A stretch of 64,000 bases of DNA, from NCBI RefSeq assembly GCF_900635445.1, contig NZ_LR134117.1, positions 2,232,001 through 2,296,000 of the forward strand. Reading direction: 5' to 3'. Below the pieces are notes generated by a model. It saw only the letters and a program-made list of their open reading frames with translations, made no database searches and had not been told where the DNA came from. Shown here piece by piece: positions 44,382 to 53,500 of this stretch (position 1 is the first letter of the stretch; each line of letters begins with the position of its first letter). This DNA is from Serratia odorifera (GTDB lineage: Bacteria; Pseudomonadota; Gammaproteobacteria; Enterobacterales; Enterobacteriaceae). Made by a program: the position numbers and the translations under genes.

Positions 44382-44936
44382 TTGAGCAAACAACCCGTAT
44401 TGCGCGTCGACGCGCAACAAAATCGTGAACGCATTCTGGCGGCGGCCGACGCACTGTTTCTGGAACGGGGCGCCGGAGCCTCGCTGGAGGAGGTGGCCAG
44501 GCGTGCCGGCGTGGGGATTGGTACGCTGTATCGACGCTTTGCCACGCGCGAGGAACTGCTGGCCGCGACCTATAATGCGCGGCTGTTAACGTTAGCCGAG
44601 GCAAGCCGTGCCAGAGATGCCGAACATGATCCCGTCAGCGCGCTGCGCGCCTATCTGGAAGGGCTGGTGATCAACACCACGCGGTATCGCGGTCTGGCGC
44701 TTTCGCTCGACACGGTGTTGCAAAGCGGTACCCCCGGTTGCGATGCGACCACCGAAGAAGGGCAGCGGCTGCTGCACTGCGGACAACAAGCCGGCATTAT
44801 CCGCCCTGACGTCACGTTCGACGATCTGGTGTTTGTGGTAACCGCAAGTTCGCTGGCCGCCGAGCAGGATGAGGCTTTGGCCGCGCGCGTCAGCCATCTG
44901 GTAGATCTGTTCCTCAATGGCATCAGCGTACGTTGA
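44382..44936 (+). CDS. TetR-family regulator
   Basis: This 184-residue TetR protein has a helix-turn-helix at about 12-58 (ILAAADALFLERGAGASLEE...GVGIGTLYRRFATREELLAA). The start is a TTG with GAGGAAAACG before it. The C-terminal domain resembles that of SDR-linked TetR regulators. Its 3' end matters because the last roughly 78 bases recur at 46226-46303 as the left end of a tandem duplication, showing where the neighbouring module was copied. Confidence 0.88.
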   Translation: MSKQPVLRVDAQQNRERILAAADALFLERGAGASLEEVARRAGVGIGTLYRRFATREELLAATYNARLLTLAEASRARDAEHDPVSALRAYLEGLVINTTRYRGLALSLDTVLQSGTPGCDATTEEGQRLLHCGQQAGIIRPDVTFDDLVFVVTASSLAAEQDEALAARVSHLVDLFLNGISVR

Positions 44937-44964
44937 TATGCTGAGCAATAAGCCAGCCGCCCCC

Positions 44965-44989
44965 ACCGGCCTGCTGGCCGGTTTTTTTT
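44965..44989 (+). terminator. Terminator after TetR, copy 1
   Basis: ACCGGCC-TGCT-GGCCGGT followed by eight T ends the TetR transcript. An identical hairpin occurs at 46332-46356. Confidence 0.9.
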
Positions 44990-45035
44990 CGCCACGATAG
45001 CGGTATACTGCTTGGGATTATTGGAGGAATAGCGT

Positions 45036-45365
45036 GTGGCGATAACTGAACAAGCGTTGTTGGAATCAGGTTTTACCGCAAAGGATTTAAACAAACTCAG
45101 GAATAACATTGCCAATTACGGTGCTACGCGAGATGTGGTTATTGCACATCTGGCAAACCGATTTTTGGTTAACCTCTGGGTGACATTCGCTGTTCTGGCG
45201 CTATGCTTGATCGTGCTGGTTTTTGGTTCTGTCGATAGCGCGCTTTCAGGGGCCGTCGCCGGCTTATTTGTACTGGCAATTGGCTGGTTCACCGTACCTG
45301 CCAATTTAGCTTACAAGTCATGGCGTTTTAAAAGGCAGAAGCTTAATCAACCTGACGCTCGATAG
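45036..45365 (+). CDS. Small two-helix membrane protein, copy 1 (candidate immunity protein)
   Basis: This 109-residue protein begins VAITEQALLESGFTAKDLNK, a short polar stretch, followed by two membrane helices (about 45-64 and 70-92) and a basic tail (LAYKSWRFKRQKLN). GGAGG precedes the GTG. The first 15 residues and the tail motif YK-x-WRFK are shared with copy 2, but the middle differs. The gene converges on, and overlaps by 23 bases, a membrane protein gene duplicated with it. A small inner-membrane protein paired one-to-one with a larger one suggests immunity, which is inference. Confidence 0.65.
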   Translation: MAITEQALLESGFTAKDLNKLRNNIANYGATRDVVIAHLANRFLVNLWVTFAVLALCLIVLVFGSVDSALSGAVAGLFVLAIGWFTVPANLAYKSWRFKRQKLNQPDAR

Positions 45366-46146
45366 TTAACAAATCAAAGACGACTTTCGCCTGAAGACCG
45401 TAACCGACTATTTTCATGGTTAATTTAGGTCTGCTCATCGTATCGACTTTGCGATAAAAATCAGTCGGCAAATAGCGGAACAACCGCCACGTACCTGGCC
45501 TTCTTAACAGGCCAAATATGCTGTAGGCGTTTGCCGTCAAAGATACGGCTTTGAAGACCCCCAGGCCGCTATCGCGACTGAATCCCATAAATTCTGCGGT
45601 CATCATGGTGCCGTTTGCGAGCAGTCCTGCCGATTCAGGTTTATTGCGTATCTGGTGATCGAACTCGCGTGAAATGGTATTGAATCCGTCGGTGATGAGA
45701 ATTACCCCAGCCATGATGCCGATAGGCGTGCCGGCAGTTGCCAAAGCGAACCCACCAAATACTTCCAGTCCGGCAAAGACAACGTTCACCGCTGAAATGA
45801 CATAACCCACTATCTGGTTATTTTCCTTGATAAATTCAACCTTGGCATACAGCTGGGCCGCCTTTGTCTTGAGCAGGCGATCCTGTTCAATCAGACCGTC
45901 ATTTTCTGCCCGTAGATTTTTTAAACAGTCCATGCCTTGCCGATCGGATTTTGCGTTGCGGGCAAGTGAAAACTGCTGATTGATGAAAGACTTGATGTCT
46001 TCCATAAACGTGATCCGGGTGAGTCCATCCTGCAGATGGTTTGCTGCCACGATGTTGGCGGTGTTAATCAGTTTTCGGGCTTCCAGATTGATCATGGTTG
46101 CCGACCAGGCAGTGCTCCGTTGTCCTGCAAGCAGGGAGATATCCAT
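45343..46146 (-). CDS. DUF4225-like membrane protein, copy 1
   Basis: This 267-residue protein starts MDISLLAGQRSTAW. Residues 1-120 are soluble and helical, rich in Q/N/K, and identical to copy 2 except for residue 46 (T versus M). From 118 there are hydrophobic helices (VISAVNVVFAGLEVFGGFAL; GTPIGIMAGVILITD), then a tail with FGLLRRPGTWRLF and MSRPKLTMKIVGYG. The layout recalls DUF4225 proteins, of uncertain function. ATG 46146 is chosen; 17 codons upstream lack a site. The constant head, variable membrane-active tail and small membrane partner fit a pore-forming effector, which is unproven. Confidence 0.65.
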   Translation of the reverse strand: MDISLLAGQRSTAWSATMINLEARKLINTANIVAANHLQDGLTRITFMEDIKSFINQQFSLARNAKSDRQGMDCLKNLRAENDGLIEQDRLLKTKAAQLYAKVEFIKENNQIVGYVISAVNVVFAGLEVFGGFALATAGTPIGIMAGVILITDGFNTISREFDHQIRNKPESAGLLANGTMMTAEFMGFSRDSGLGVFKAVSLTANAYSIFGLLRRPGTWRLFRYLPTDFYRKVDTMSRPKLTMKIVGYGLQAKVVFDLLTIERQVD

Positions 46147-46225
46147 CTGTGTCCTCGTTAACGATCTGTGACAGTGCTGGGCAAAAGCATATAACAACGT
46201 TTAGGCATTTGCATGTGCGCTTGCT

Positions 46226-46303
46226 GCCGAGCTGGATGAGGCTTTGTCCGCGCGCGTCAGCCATCTGGTAGATCTGTTCCTCAATGGCGTCAGCGTACGT
46301 TGA
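46226..46303 (+). pseudogene. Remnant of the TetR 3' end
   Basis: The last roughly 78 bases of the TetR gene (44859-44936), including its stop, are repeated here with a few substitutions and no start. It was carried along by the tandem duplication. Confidence 0.9.
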
Positions 46304-46331
46304 TATGCTGAGCAATAAGCCAGCCGCCCCC

Positions 46332-46356
46332 ACCGGCCTGCTGGCCGGTTTTTTTT
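46332..46356 (+). terminator. Terminator, copy 2
   Basis: Identical to the hairpin at 44965-44989 and exactly 1367 bases from it. It no longer follows a functional gene. Confidence 0.85.
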
Positions 46357-46402
46357 CGCCACGATAGCGGTATACTGCTTGGGATCATTGGAGGAATAGC
46401 GT

Positions 46403-46717
46403 GTGGCGATAACTGAACAAGCGTTGTTGGAATCAGGTTTTACGGCAGAAGATCTGCAAAAGCTCAAACACTATACGAACACCCAAGGTTCTACACTTGA
46501 TGTCTTGCTGCCCGCGCTTGCGAACCGTTTCATGGCCATGGGCCTTCTTTCTGCCATACTGGTGGGGTTGTTTATCCTGGCGGTGTGTTTTTCTTCTTCA
46601 GAAAACATTATTTCCTTTGGCGTTGCTGTGCTGCTGATCTTGGGGATTTTCTGTTGGATGACGCCCCTTAAATTGACTTACAAGGCCTGGCGTTTTAAGA
46701 CGGTGAGCGCTCGATAG
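46403..46717 (+). CDS. Small two-helix membrane protein, copy 2 (candidate immunity protein)
   Basis: This 104-residue paralogue of the protein at 45036 shares the same GTG start, GGAGG site and leader VAITEQALLESGFTA, but has a different middle (HYTNTQGSTLDVLLPALANR) and different helix sequences. The tail YKAWRFK is kept. It overlaps the 3' end of the convergent DUF4225-like copy 2 by 23 bases, as copy 1 does with its partner. Divergence confined to the middle matches the divergence of its partner's C-terminal half, as expected if the two proteins recognise each other. Confidence 0.65.
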   Translation: MAITEQALLESGFTAEDLQKLKHYTNTQGSTLDVLLPALANRFMAMGLLSAILVGLFILAVCFSSSENIISFGVAVLLILGIFCWMTPLKLTYKAWRFKTVSAR

Positions 46718-47498
46718 TCAGCAAGTCAAATACGATTTTTGCGTTTAAGCCGTAGCCGATAATTTTCATGGTCAGTTTCGGTCGGCTCATTGCGTCCATT
46801 TTTCGGTAAAAGTCAGAGCGAACAAAATGGAACAGCCGCCAGGTCCCTGGTTTGCGTAGTAGACCAAAGACGCTGTATGCATTCGCAGCCAGACTCACCG
46901 TTTTATACGCTGCAAGACCACTTTCTCCGCGAAAACCCATAAATTCGGCCACGGACATGGCACTGTCAGCAACAAATCCCTGCGAGTCGGGTTTATTCAA
47001 TAACTGGCGATTCATTTCTCGAGATAGGGTGTTGGCTGCATCAACCACCAGCGTGGCTCCCAACAAGATGCCGACCGGGGTCATTGAGCTCACCAGGAGC
47101 AGCCCACCTGCGGCTTGCAGGCCTGCTAAGACTACCTGCACAGCTGAAATGACATAACCCACTATCTGGTTATTTTCCTTGATAAATTCAACCTTGGCAT
47201 ACAGCTGGGCCGCCTTTGTCTTGAGCAGGCGATCCTGTTCAATCAGACCGTCATTTTCTGCCCGTAGATTTTTTAAACAGTCCATGCCTTGCCGATCGGA
47301 TTTTGCGTTGCGGGCAAGTGAAAACTGCTGATTGATGAAAGACTTGATGTCTTCCATAAACATGATCCGGGTGAGTCCATCCTGCAGATGGTTTGCTGCC
47401 ACGATGTTGGCGGTGTTAATCAGTTTTCGGGCTTCCAGATTGATCATGGTTGCCGACCAGGCAGTGCTCCGTTGTCCTGCAAGCAGGGAGATATCCAT
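46695..47498 (-). CDS. DUF4225-like membrane protein, copy 2
   Basis: This 267-residue protein has residues 1-120 identical to copy 1 apart from residue 46. The C-terminal half is clearly different (VVLAGLQAAGGLLLVSSMTP; GATLVVDAANTLSREM) yet keeps patches AEFMGF, ANAYSVFGLLRKPGTWRLF, MSRPKLTMKI and VFDLLTIER. The start is ATG 47498. No secretion signal, PAAR, VgrG, Rhs or toxin-delivery gene lies in the window. If it is an effector, its delivery is not explained here; a resident membrane role is the alternative. Confidence 0.65.
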   Translation of the reverse strand: MDISLLAGQRSTAWSATMINLEARKLINTANIVAANHLQDGLTRIMFMEDIKSFINQQFSLARNAKSDRQGMDCLKNLRAENDGLIEQDRLLKTKAAQLYAKVEFIKENNQIVGYVISAVQVVLAGLQAAGGLLLVSSMTPVGILLGATLVVDAANTLSREMNRQLLNKPDSQGFVADSAMSVAEFMGFRGESGLAAYKTVSLAANAYSVFGLLRKPGTWRLFHFVRSDFYRKMDAMSRPKLTMKIIGYGLNAKIVFDLLTIERSPS

Positions 47499-47736
47499 CT
47501 GTGTCCTCGTTAACGATCTGTGACAGTGCTGGGCAAAAGCATATAACAACGATTAGGCACTTGCATGTGCGCTTGCCGCACTGGCGAGGAGCATGGCACA
47601 GGTTTGGCAGCGGAGAAAAGCTTTATAGCGGGTAATCATCATGGTCGGTAATACACTATCGGTGTGATGCATCTGGGCAAGCGGATAAAACGCCCTGCTA
47701 GCGCTGGCTAGCCGGGCGGTTAGCATAGCCGTGCGG

Positions 47737-48120
47737 TTATTCAAACAGCTGCGCCAGACTTTCCGGCACCGACGGGCGGCCATTGACCAAACAGGTGGCG
47801 ACAAATACCGCTTCGGCGTAGACCACATTATTCACCAGAATTTGCTGCTCGAAGTTCACCCGGTTGCGTTTTTCACTTTTTACCGGTTTGCAGGTGACCA
47901 CCATGCTGTCGCCGGCCTTCAGGCTCTTCTTAAACTTGAGCGAATACTCCAGCAGCATATGGACGCGGCCCTGCTTGAATTCCTCCTCGATATCCAGCCC
48001 CAGCGCTTCTGCCATAAACGCATGGCGCGCCCATTCAAGGTAGAAAGGGTAATAGAGGCCGTCTACCACGCCTTGAAAATCGACATGCCTGGGATCAACG
48101 TCATAGTTTTTGCTAAACAT
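47737..48120 (-). CDS. Hotdog-fold acyl-CoA thioesterase (YbgC/4HBT type)
   Basis: This 127-residue hotdog-fold thioesterase has the 4HBT-type active-site helix region DFQGVVDGLYYPFYLEWAR near residue 14, with D14 as the probable catalytic acid, then the central strands VVTCKPVKSEKRNRVNFEQQ. The length is typical of the YbgC group. It hydrolyses acyl-CoA esters in the cytoplasm; substrate chain type is unknown. It stands alone between the duplicated module and a low-GC regulator gene. Confidence 0.88.
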   Translation of the reverse strand: MFSKNYDVDPRHVDFQGVVDGLYYPFYLEWARHAFMAEALGLDIEEEFKQGRVHMLLEYSLKFKKSLKAGDSMVVTCKPVKSEKRNRVNFEQQILVNNVVYAEAVFVATCLVNGRPSVPESLAQLFE

Positions 48121-48522
48121 AAGTTATTTATTCCTATCGATATTTGCCGGGGCATTAGTTGCAGCGCTTAACGTTAACGCATTTATAAGGTTTTAACCAA
48201 ACAATGTTGACGCTAAGGGGAGGGCACGCTCTTCCCGGGCGCACTGCCGGATGATGGGCCTCTGGCAAACGGCCTTTCACCCGGGGAGGGTTGGTGCCGG
48301 CTCATGGCAATCAGACCGCGATAGGCGGATAACGCTTGCCGCAAGGGTCAATGAAAGGGATTTTTAGTTGGAATAATAGCGTGGGGGGCGCTAAATCAGC
48401 GTTGTAGCCCCAACTGGGCAAAGTGCGAATGACGCGGTTAACGGTAATTTTTATTTTAACACTATTTTTATATTTTTAATGGTGTTTGAAAAGTAATTCC
48501 CTGGTGCCAAATGTTATTTTTG
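48121..48522 (+). other. Intergenic stretch with no recognised gene
   Basis: This is the upstream region of the thioesterase gene and the downstream side of a LuxR-type gene. It contains partial dyads around CCCGGG (48230-48300) but no terminator with a T-run and no open frame with a ribosome site. AT content rises toward 48450-48520. Confidence 0.4.
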
Positions 48523-49107
48523 TTAGCTGTTTCGTAAAAAATTACTTTCGATAACGCTAATGGCAGAGCTGTTGTTGGTAAAGTAGTGGAATAAAGTATA
48601 ACGGGTGGAGATATTTAATCTTTCCTTAATATTGCTGGCATGGCTGTAAACGGTTTTAACACTCAGGGTGTGTTTCTTGGCAATTTGATTGGTGCTCATG
48701 CCACGCATGATTTCGCGCATTACGCGCATTTGCGCCTCGGTAATATTAATGTTTTTTATGATGGTTGCATAATGCTCCGCGCAACTGCGCAAACGGCCTG
48801 AACCTATTGCTGTGTTTATCTTATGCAGGATTTCCTCAAGGGCGCTGTTGCTATCGATATAATCATCACCAAGATGATGGGGCATTTTACTCCTGATGGG
48901 ATCGGCAATGAAAATGCAGCGACGGTGGGGAAACAGTGTCTTTAGGGTTTTCAGCCGTAATACCAATTCTATCAATGATAGGTCATATCGGATGTCTATG
49001 ATTAAAAGTTCGGCTGTCGGGGGGATGGTGACCGGCTGTGAGCCGATAAGTTGGCGTATGGCAACCCTGGTGAAATGGCACGGTGTTATTACATGGCAGC
49101 TTTTCAT
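48523..49107 (-). CDS. LuxR-type helix-turn-helix regulator
   Basis: This 194-residue protein has a C-terminal LuxR/FixJ DNA-binding domain (ITEAQMRVMREIMRGMSTNQ, then KKHTLSVKTVYSHASNIKER; about 122-185). The N-terminal part looks like a degenerate receiver: LLIIDIRYDLSLIELVLRL keeps one acid, but the DD pair and lysine are missing, so phosphorylation is doubtful. This resembles orphan regulators of capsule or fimbriae (RcsA-like). It is AT-rich compared with its neighbours, suggesting transfer. No target operon is adjacent. Confidence 0.82.
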   Translation of the reverse strand: MKSCHVITPCHFTRVAIRQLIGSQPVTIPPTAELLIIDIRYDLSLIELVLRLKTLKTLFPHRRCIFIADPIRSKMPHHLGDDYIDSNSALEEILHKINTAIGSGRLRSCAEHYATIIKNINITEAQMRVMREIMRGMSTNQIAKKHTLSVKTVYSHASNIKERLNISTRYTLFHYFTNNSSAISVIESNFLRNS

Positions 49108-49547
49108 AATTGAACCCTTGGCAGGGAATGGAGAATTGACATGTTTTCCATAAATTAGCGCTATCCTTTAGTGAATGAATGATGGCATATAACAGCATAA
49201 TTAATGGGCGTTATTAATGGGAATGGCGGAGCGATGCTGTAGGGAAAGGATTCAGCGCTAACGGTTTGTCAGCAATGGAATTGTACGGTGATAAATGCGC
49301 GATTTTCAGCATCGCGCAAAGGGTATAAAAAATGTTAAATCCGCAGGAGGTTGTTAGGTGATACGCTCTTTCATCGGCACAGGGGAATAGCATTTCCTCT
49401 GCTTGTCATCCATGCCTTACAAATTCCCTCATATTATCCGATTCACAATTTTTAACCTTTTGCTACGCTGCCAAGGCGATTAACGTCCAAAGAGACCTGT
49501 CGCATCACTATCTTCGACAACCTTTTAATTTTATCACCAGGAAGAAA
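49108..49547 (+). other. Intergenic stretch, probably regulatory
   Basis: This 440-base AT-rich region contains the promoter of the LuxR-type gene (minus) and, near its right end, that of the 38-residue peptide gene (plus). No other gene, repeat or hairpin with a T-run was recognised. Confidence 0.4.
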
Positions 49548-49664
49548 ATGATCGGCATAATTATCACTTTCAGCATAATCTGCGTTCTTTGCGTATTCAG
49601 CGCATTCAGCTTTTGGCGGCATACAAAATTACGCCAAAGGACAAGACTCTATTCGTACAAATAA
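49548..49664 (+). CDS. 38-residue single-span membrane peptide
   Basis: This short gene has a strong AGGAAG site five bases before its ATG. It encodes MIGIIITFSIICVLCVFSAF followed by SFWRHTKLRQRTRLYSYK: one hydrophobic helix of about 20 residues with two cysteines, then a basic cytoplasmic tail. A Rho-independent terminator follows at 49760. It lies 250 bases upstream of an EvgA/BvgS-like system, whose E. coli relative is modulated by small membrane proteins. That link is speculative. Confidence 0.55.
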   Translation: MIGIIITFSIICVLCVFSAFSFWRHTKLRQRTRLYSYK

Positions 49665-49759
49665 ATCAGGTCTTGGCGCCAGCATGCGGTGGCCCGCTGC
49701 CGGTTGCCAGTCCAATGGCTTTATCTTTTCTACTAAAATGGCGTGATGTGACTTCGTAA

Positions 49760-49782
49760 GCCGGCACAAGTGCCGGTTTTTC
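49760..49782 (+). terminator. Terminator after the small membrane peptide
   Basis: CCGGCAC-AA-GTGCCGG is a perfect seven-pair stem followed by TTTTTCTT. It lies about 100 bases after the peptide stop and before the response regulator gene. Confidence 0.85.
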
Positions 49783-49918
49783 TTATTACTTGAGCATTGA
49801 TAAAGCTGGTGTGCGGAAAGTTGGTAAAAAGGATCTCGCTGTTTTCAACGCAACGATACCCATCGCGTGTGGTTTATACTATTTTGATTACCTGGCGAAA
49901 CGGGAGTTAAACACCAGC

Positions 49919-50551
49919 ATGGCATCCATCTTTATCATTGACGATCACCCGGTAGCCCGCCTCGCGGTACGTATGTTGCTGGAAAACGCCGGGCATCAGA
50001 TAGTGGGCGAAGTCGACGACGGGCTGCGGGCTTTACAACATATTCGCAACATGCAACCCACGCCAGACATTGTAGTCGTCGATCTGGACATTCCGGGCTT
50101 AAGCGGCATTGAGCTAATGGAGAAGCTGCGCCACGGCGGTTTTGACGGCGGGCTGCTGGTGCTGACCGGCCGCGACGACGACCACTACGTCAGCCGCTGT
50201 CAGGGTGCGGGTGCGGATGCCTTTGTCAGCAAGCGCAACAACCTTGAGGAACTGGCCGACGCGGTGCGTGCCATTGAACGCGGTTATGGGTATTTCCCGC
50301 TCAAGCGTCAGGCGCACGGTGCACCGTCAATGTTTACACCCGATAGCGAGGTGATAGCCGGGTTGTCCAACCGCGAGCTGCAGGTGCTGCAACACCTGGC
50401 GCGTGGGGTGAGGGTGATTGATATTTCCCAGCAGATGCACATCAGCACCAAGACCGTCAGCACCTACAAACGGCGCATCTTTGAGAAAGTGGGGGTGGAT
50501 TCGACGCTGGCGCTGGTGGATTTTGCCCGCCGCCATAACCTGGACGTCTAA
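49919..50551 (+). CDS. EvgA/BvgA-type response regulator
   Basis: This 210-residue NarL-family regulator has a receiver (ASIFIIDDHPVARLAVRMLL; phosphorylated D in IVVVDLDIPGLSG; lysine in DAFVSKRNN) and a LuxR helix-turn-helix (LSNRELQVLQHLARGVRVID...HISTKTVSTYKRRIF). ATG 49919 begins exactly at the domain, with GGGAG 13 bases away; 43 upstream codons are excluded. The hybrid kinase gene starts one base after its stop, giving the EvgAS/BvgAS arrangement. Confidence 0.92.
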   Translation: MASIFIIDDHPVARLAVRMLLENAGHQIVGEVDDGLRALQHIRNMQPTPDIVVVDLDIPGLSGIELMEKLRHGGFDGGLLVLTGRDDDHYVSRCQGAGADAFVSKRNNLEELADAVRAIERGYGYFPLKRQAHGAPSMFTPDSEVIAGLSNRELQVLQHLARGVRVIDISQQMHISTKTVSTYKRRIFEKVGVDSTLALVDFARRHNLDV

Positions 50552-50552
50552 C

Positions 50553-53500
50553 GTGCAGGCCCTGTTCCGCGCGCTGCTGTTAGCGCTGCTGACGCTGAGC
50601 CTGGCGCCGACGTATGCCGATGCGCCGGCGCAACCTCTGCTGATCAACAGCCGAGAAAGCTATTCGCCAACGGCGTTTCATTTGGACGACCGGGTGTGGC
50701 GCTGGTTGGGGAAAAAGTATGCCATCAACGTCGCCGTTTGGCGTCCGTCGATCCCGCCGCTGGACATTTTTACCGATGAGGGGCGTTTCGAGGGCATCAC
50801 CGCTGACTATGTGCTGTTGATTTCGCAGTATCTCGGGCTGCGCGTCAACGTGCATGAATACCCCAGCCGTGACGCTGCCATCGCCGCTCTGCGCAAGGGG
50901 GCCGTCGATCTGGTAGTGGACTCTTCCGGCAAGATGTTTCCGCTGGACAACGGGCTGGAGATGTCTGACCCACTGATCGGCGACAACCCGGTGCTGGTGC
51001 ATGCATACCGCCGCGATAATACCCCTTCCCACTATCAGCAAGGCATGCAACTGGCGGTCTCGCGCTGGTACTACGACCATGACTGGCTGCAGCAACGCTT
51101 CCCCGGTGCGCACATCGTGCGTTTCGACTCCGACGATGAGGCGCTGTCGTCGGTGGCCTTTGGCGACAGCGATTTTTATATCGGCAGCCTGGTCACCACC
51201 ACCTACCTGATCGACCGCAACTACAGTTCCTACCTGGAAATACAAACCAGTTATCCAGAGCGTGATACCGGCAGCCGTCTACTGCTGCGCAAGGATCAGC
51301 ATATGCTGCTAGACAGCATCAATCGGGTACTGGCGGTCATTCCCGACAGCCAGCATCAGGTGATCCTGCAGCAGTGGGGCGAACGGGCCGATCTGTGGCG
51401 GGTGCGCAAAGAAATCGCCTTCAGCGCTCAAGAGCAAAAATGGCTGGCGGCCAATCCGACCATCAAGGTATCGGTCAATGAATTCTATGCGCCCTTTACC
51501 ATGATCGATGCCGACGGCAATTTTTACGGCGTTACCGCCGACGTGTTGCGCTTGATTGAATTGCGCAGCGGGCTGAACTTTCAACTGATGTCGGCCGGGG
51601 CGGTGGACGCGATGATGGAGCAGGTCGCCGACGGTGAAGCCGCGTTTGTCGGCGCCCTTAGCGCCAGCGGGGAACGTAGCCAAAAGTTGCTGTTTTCCCG
51701 CCCCTATTTCAGTTCGCCGTTTGTGCTGGTGGTCAAGGCCGGCCGTGAGCAGGGGCGTCCGCTGGTGGCCGGTGAGCGGGTAGCACTGGTAAAGGGGAAT
51801 GAACTGCGGCGCGACTTGCAGGCGCGCTATCCGGGTATCGAGATCGTTGACGCGCCCAACGCCAACCTGGCGATGCAGTGGGTGGACGAAGGCAAAGTGG
51901 ATGCGACGGTGAACACCCTGTTTGGTTCGTCCTATATGATCGGCCACTATTTCAAAGATCGCCTGAAAGTGGCGGAGCGCGTCGGCAAGGATGTGGCGGC
52001 GATCCGTTTTGCCGTTGGGCGCGATCGGCCGGAGTTATTGAGCATTCTCAACAAGTCGCTGGAGAGCATCAGCCCTAACAATATGTCTGCCATTCTGAGT
52101 AAATGGCAAACCCGGCCGGACGTGCAGCTTAACACCTGGCAGCTGTACCGTACCCAGTTCTGGTTGCTGGCTGGCGGCGGCGGTGCGCTGGTGCTGACCT
52201 CGCTGCTGTGGATCTTTTACCTGCGGCGTGAGGTAGCCGCGCGCCACAAGGCGCAACAGGGATTGCAGTCGCAGCTGATGTTCAATGAAACCCTGCTCAA
52301 CAGCGTGCCGATCCCGTTATATGTGGTCGATCGCCACGGTGAACTGGTGATGTCCAACCCGGCGTGGCGTAATTTCTTCCACGGCGAGGCGCGTGAAACA
52401 GGGCTATGCGGCCCGCAGCACGTCGCCAGTCCGTTGCATCAGGTCTGGCAGACGGCGGCGGAGCGATTGCTCGACCAGCACAACCCACATCACAGCCACA
52501 CCGACACCGTCGATATTTTTGACGGCGAGCGCCAGCGTACGGTGGTGCACTACGCGGTCACCTACGCCCGGTCGGATGCGCATGTCGACGGGCTGATCTG
52601 TGCCTGGATGGACATCACCGAGCACCAGGCGCTGGCCAAGGCACTGCATGACGCGCGCGAAAATGCCGAACAGGCCAACCGCGCCAAGAGCACCTTCCTG
52701 GCAACCATGAGCCATGAAATCCGCACCCCGGTCAGCGCCATCATCGGCCTGCTGGAGCTGGCGGTAAAAACCTCTGACCAGGCCCGCGACCGCGAAGATC
52801 CGGTGCGGGTGGCCTGGGAATCGGCGCGTTCGCTGATGGGGGTCATCGGTGACATTCTGGATATGGCGCGCATCGAGTCCGGCCGGCTGGAGCTGTCGCC
52901 GGAATGGCTGCGCACCACCGAGCTGCTGCCGCCGGTGGTGCGGGTGTTTGAGGGATTGGCGCGGCAGAAAGGGCTGCGGCTGCGCAGTTCGCTGCCCACG
53001 CAACTGCCGTACGAAATCTTTGTCGATCCGCTGCGCATCCGCCAGGTGATTTCCAACCTGGTCAGCAATGCGGTGAAGTTCACCGAACAAGGCGGTATTG
53101 ATATCGATCTGGATCTCGCCGCGCTGCCTGACGGCCGCGCGCAGCTCAACATCAGCGTGCAGGACAGCGGGCGTGGGATTAGCGAGGCAGAGCAGCAGGA
53201 TATTTTCGACCCCTGGGTGCAGGCGAAAAACGGCAGCGTGACCGGAGGATCCGGGCTGGGGCTGGCTATCTGCGCGCAACTGGTGAACATGATGGGGGGC
53301 GAGATCGCGATGAGCAGTCGCCCAGCGCAGGGAACCCGGGTCAGCTTCAGCATCCCGGTGGATCAACACCATGAGCGGCCGATCGGCGCAGTGCTGCAAG
53401 CGCCGGAACCCGTGGTGCGTCACGTCGCGCTGCGTATCTTGATCGTTGACGATCATCCGGCCAATCGCCTGTTGTTGCGCCGCCAGCTTGGCCACCTGGG

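Larger units (their letters stand above)
44859..47570. repeat. Tandem duplication of a two-gene membrane-protein module
   Basis: The segment from the TetR 3' end through a terminator, small membrane gene and convergent DUF4225-like gene occurs twice, offset by 1367 bases at the left side and 1352 at the right. The regulatory and N-terminal-coding parts are almost identical between copies, while the 3' halves of both genes have diverged strongly. The copy-2 left edge is a remnant of the TetR gene end, joined within a GCCGAG match. This marks unequal recombination followed by, or together with, replacement of the 3' ends. Confidence 0.9.

Noticed and set aside
44859..47570. Firm assignment as a type VI secretion effector pair
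   Set aside because: No VgrG, PAAR, Hcp or Rhs gene or recognisable secretion tag is present; only the pattern of divergence supports an effector role.
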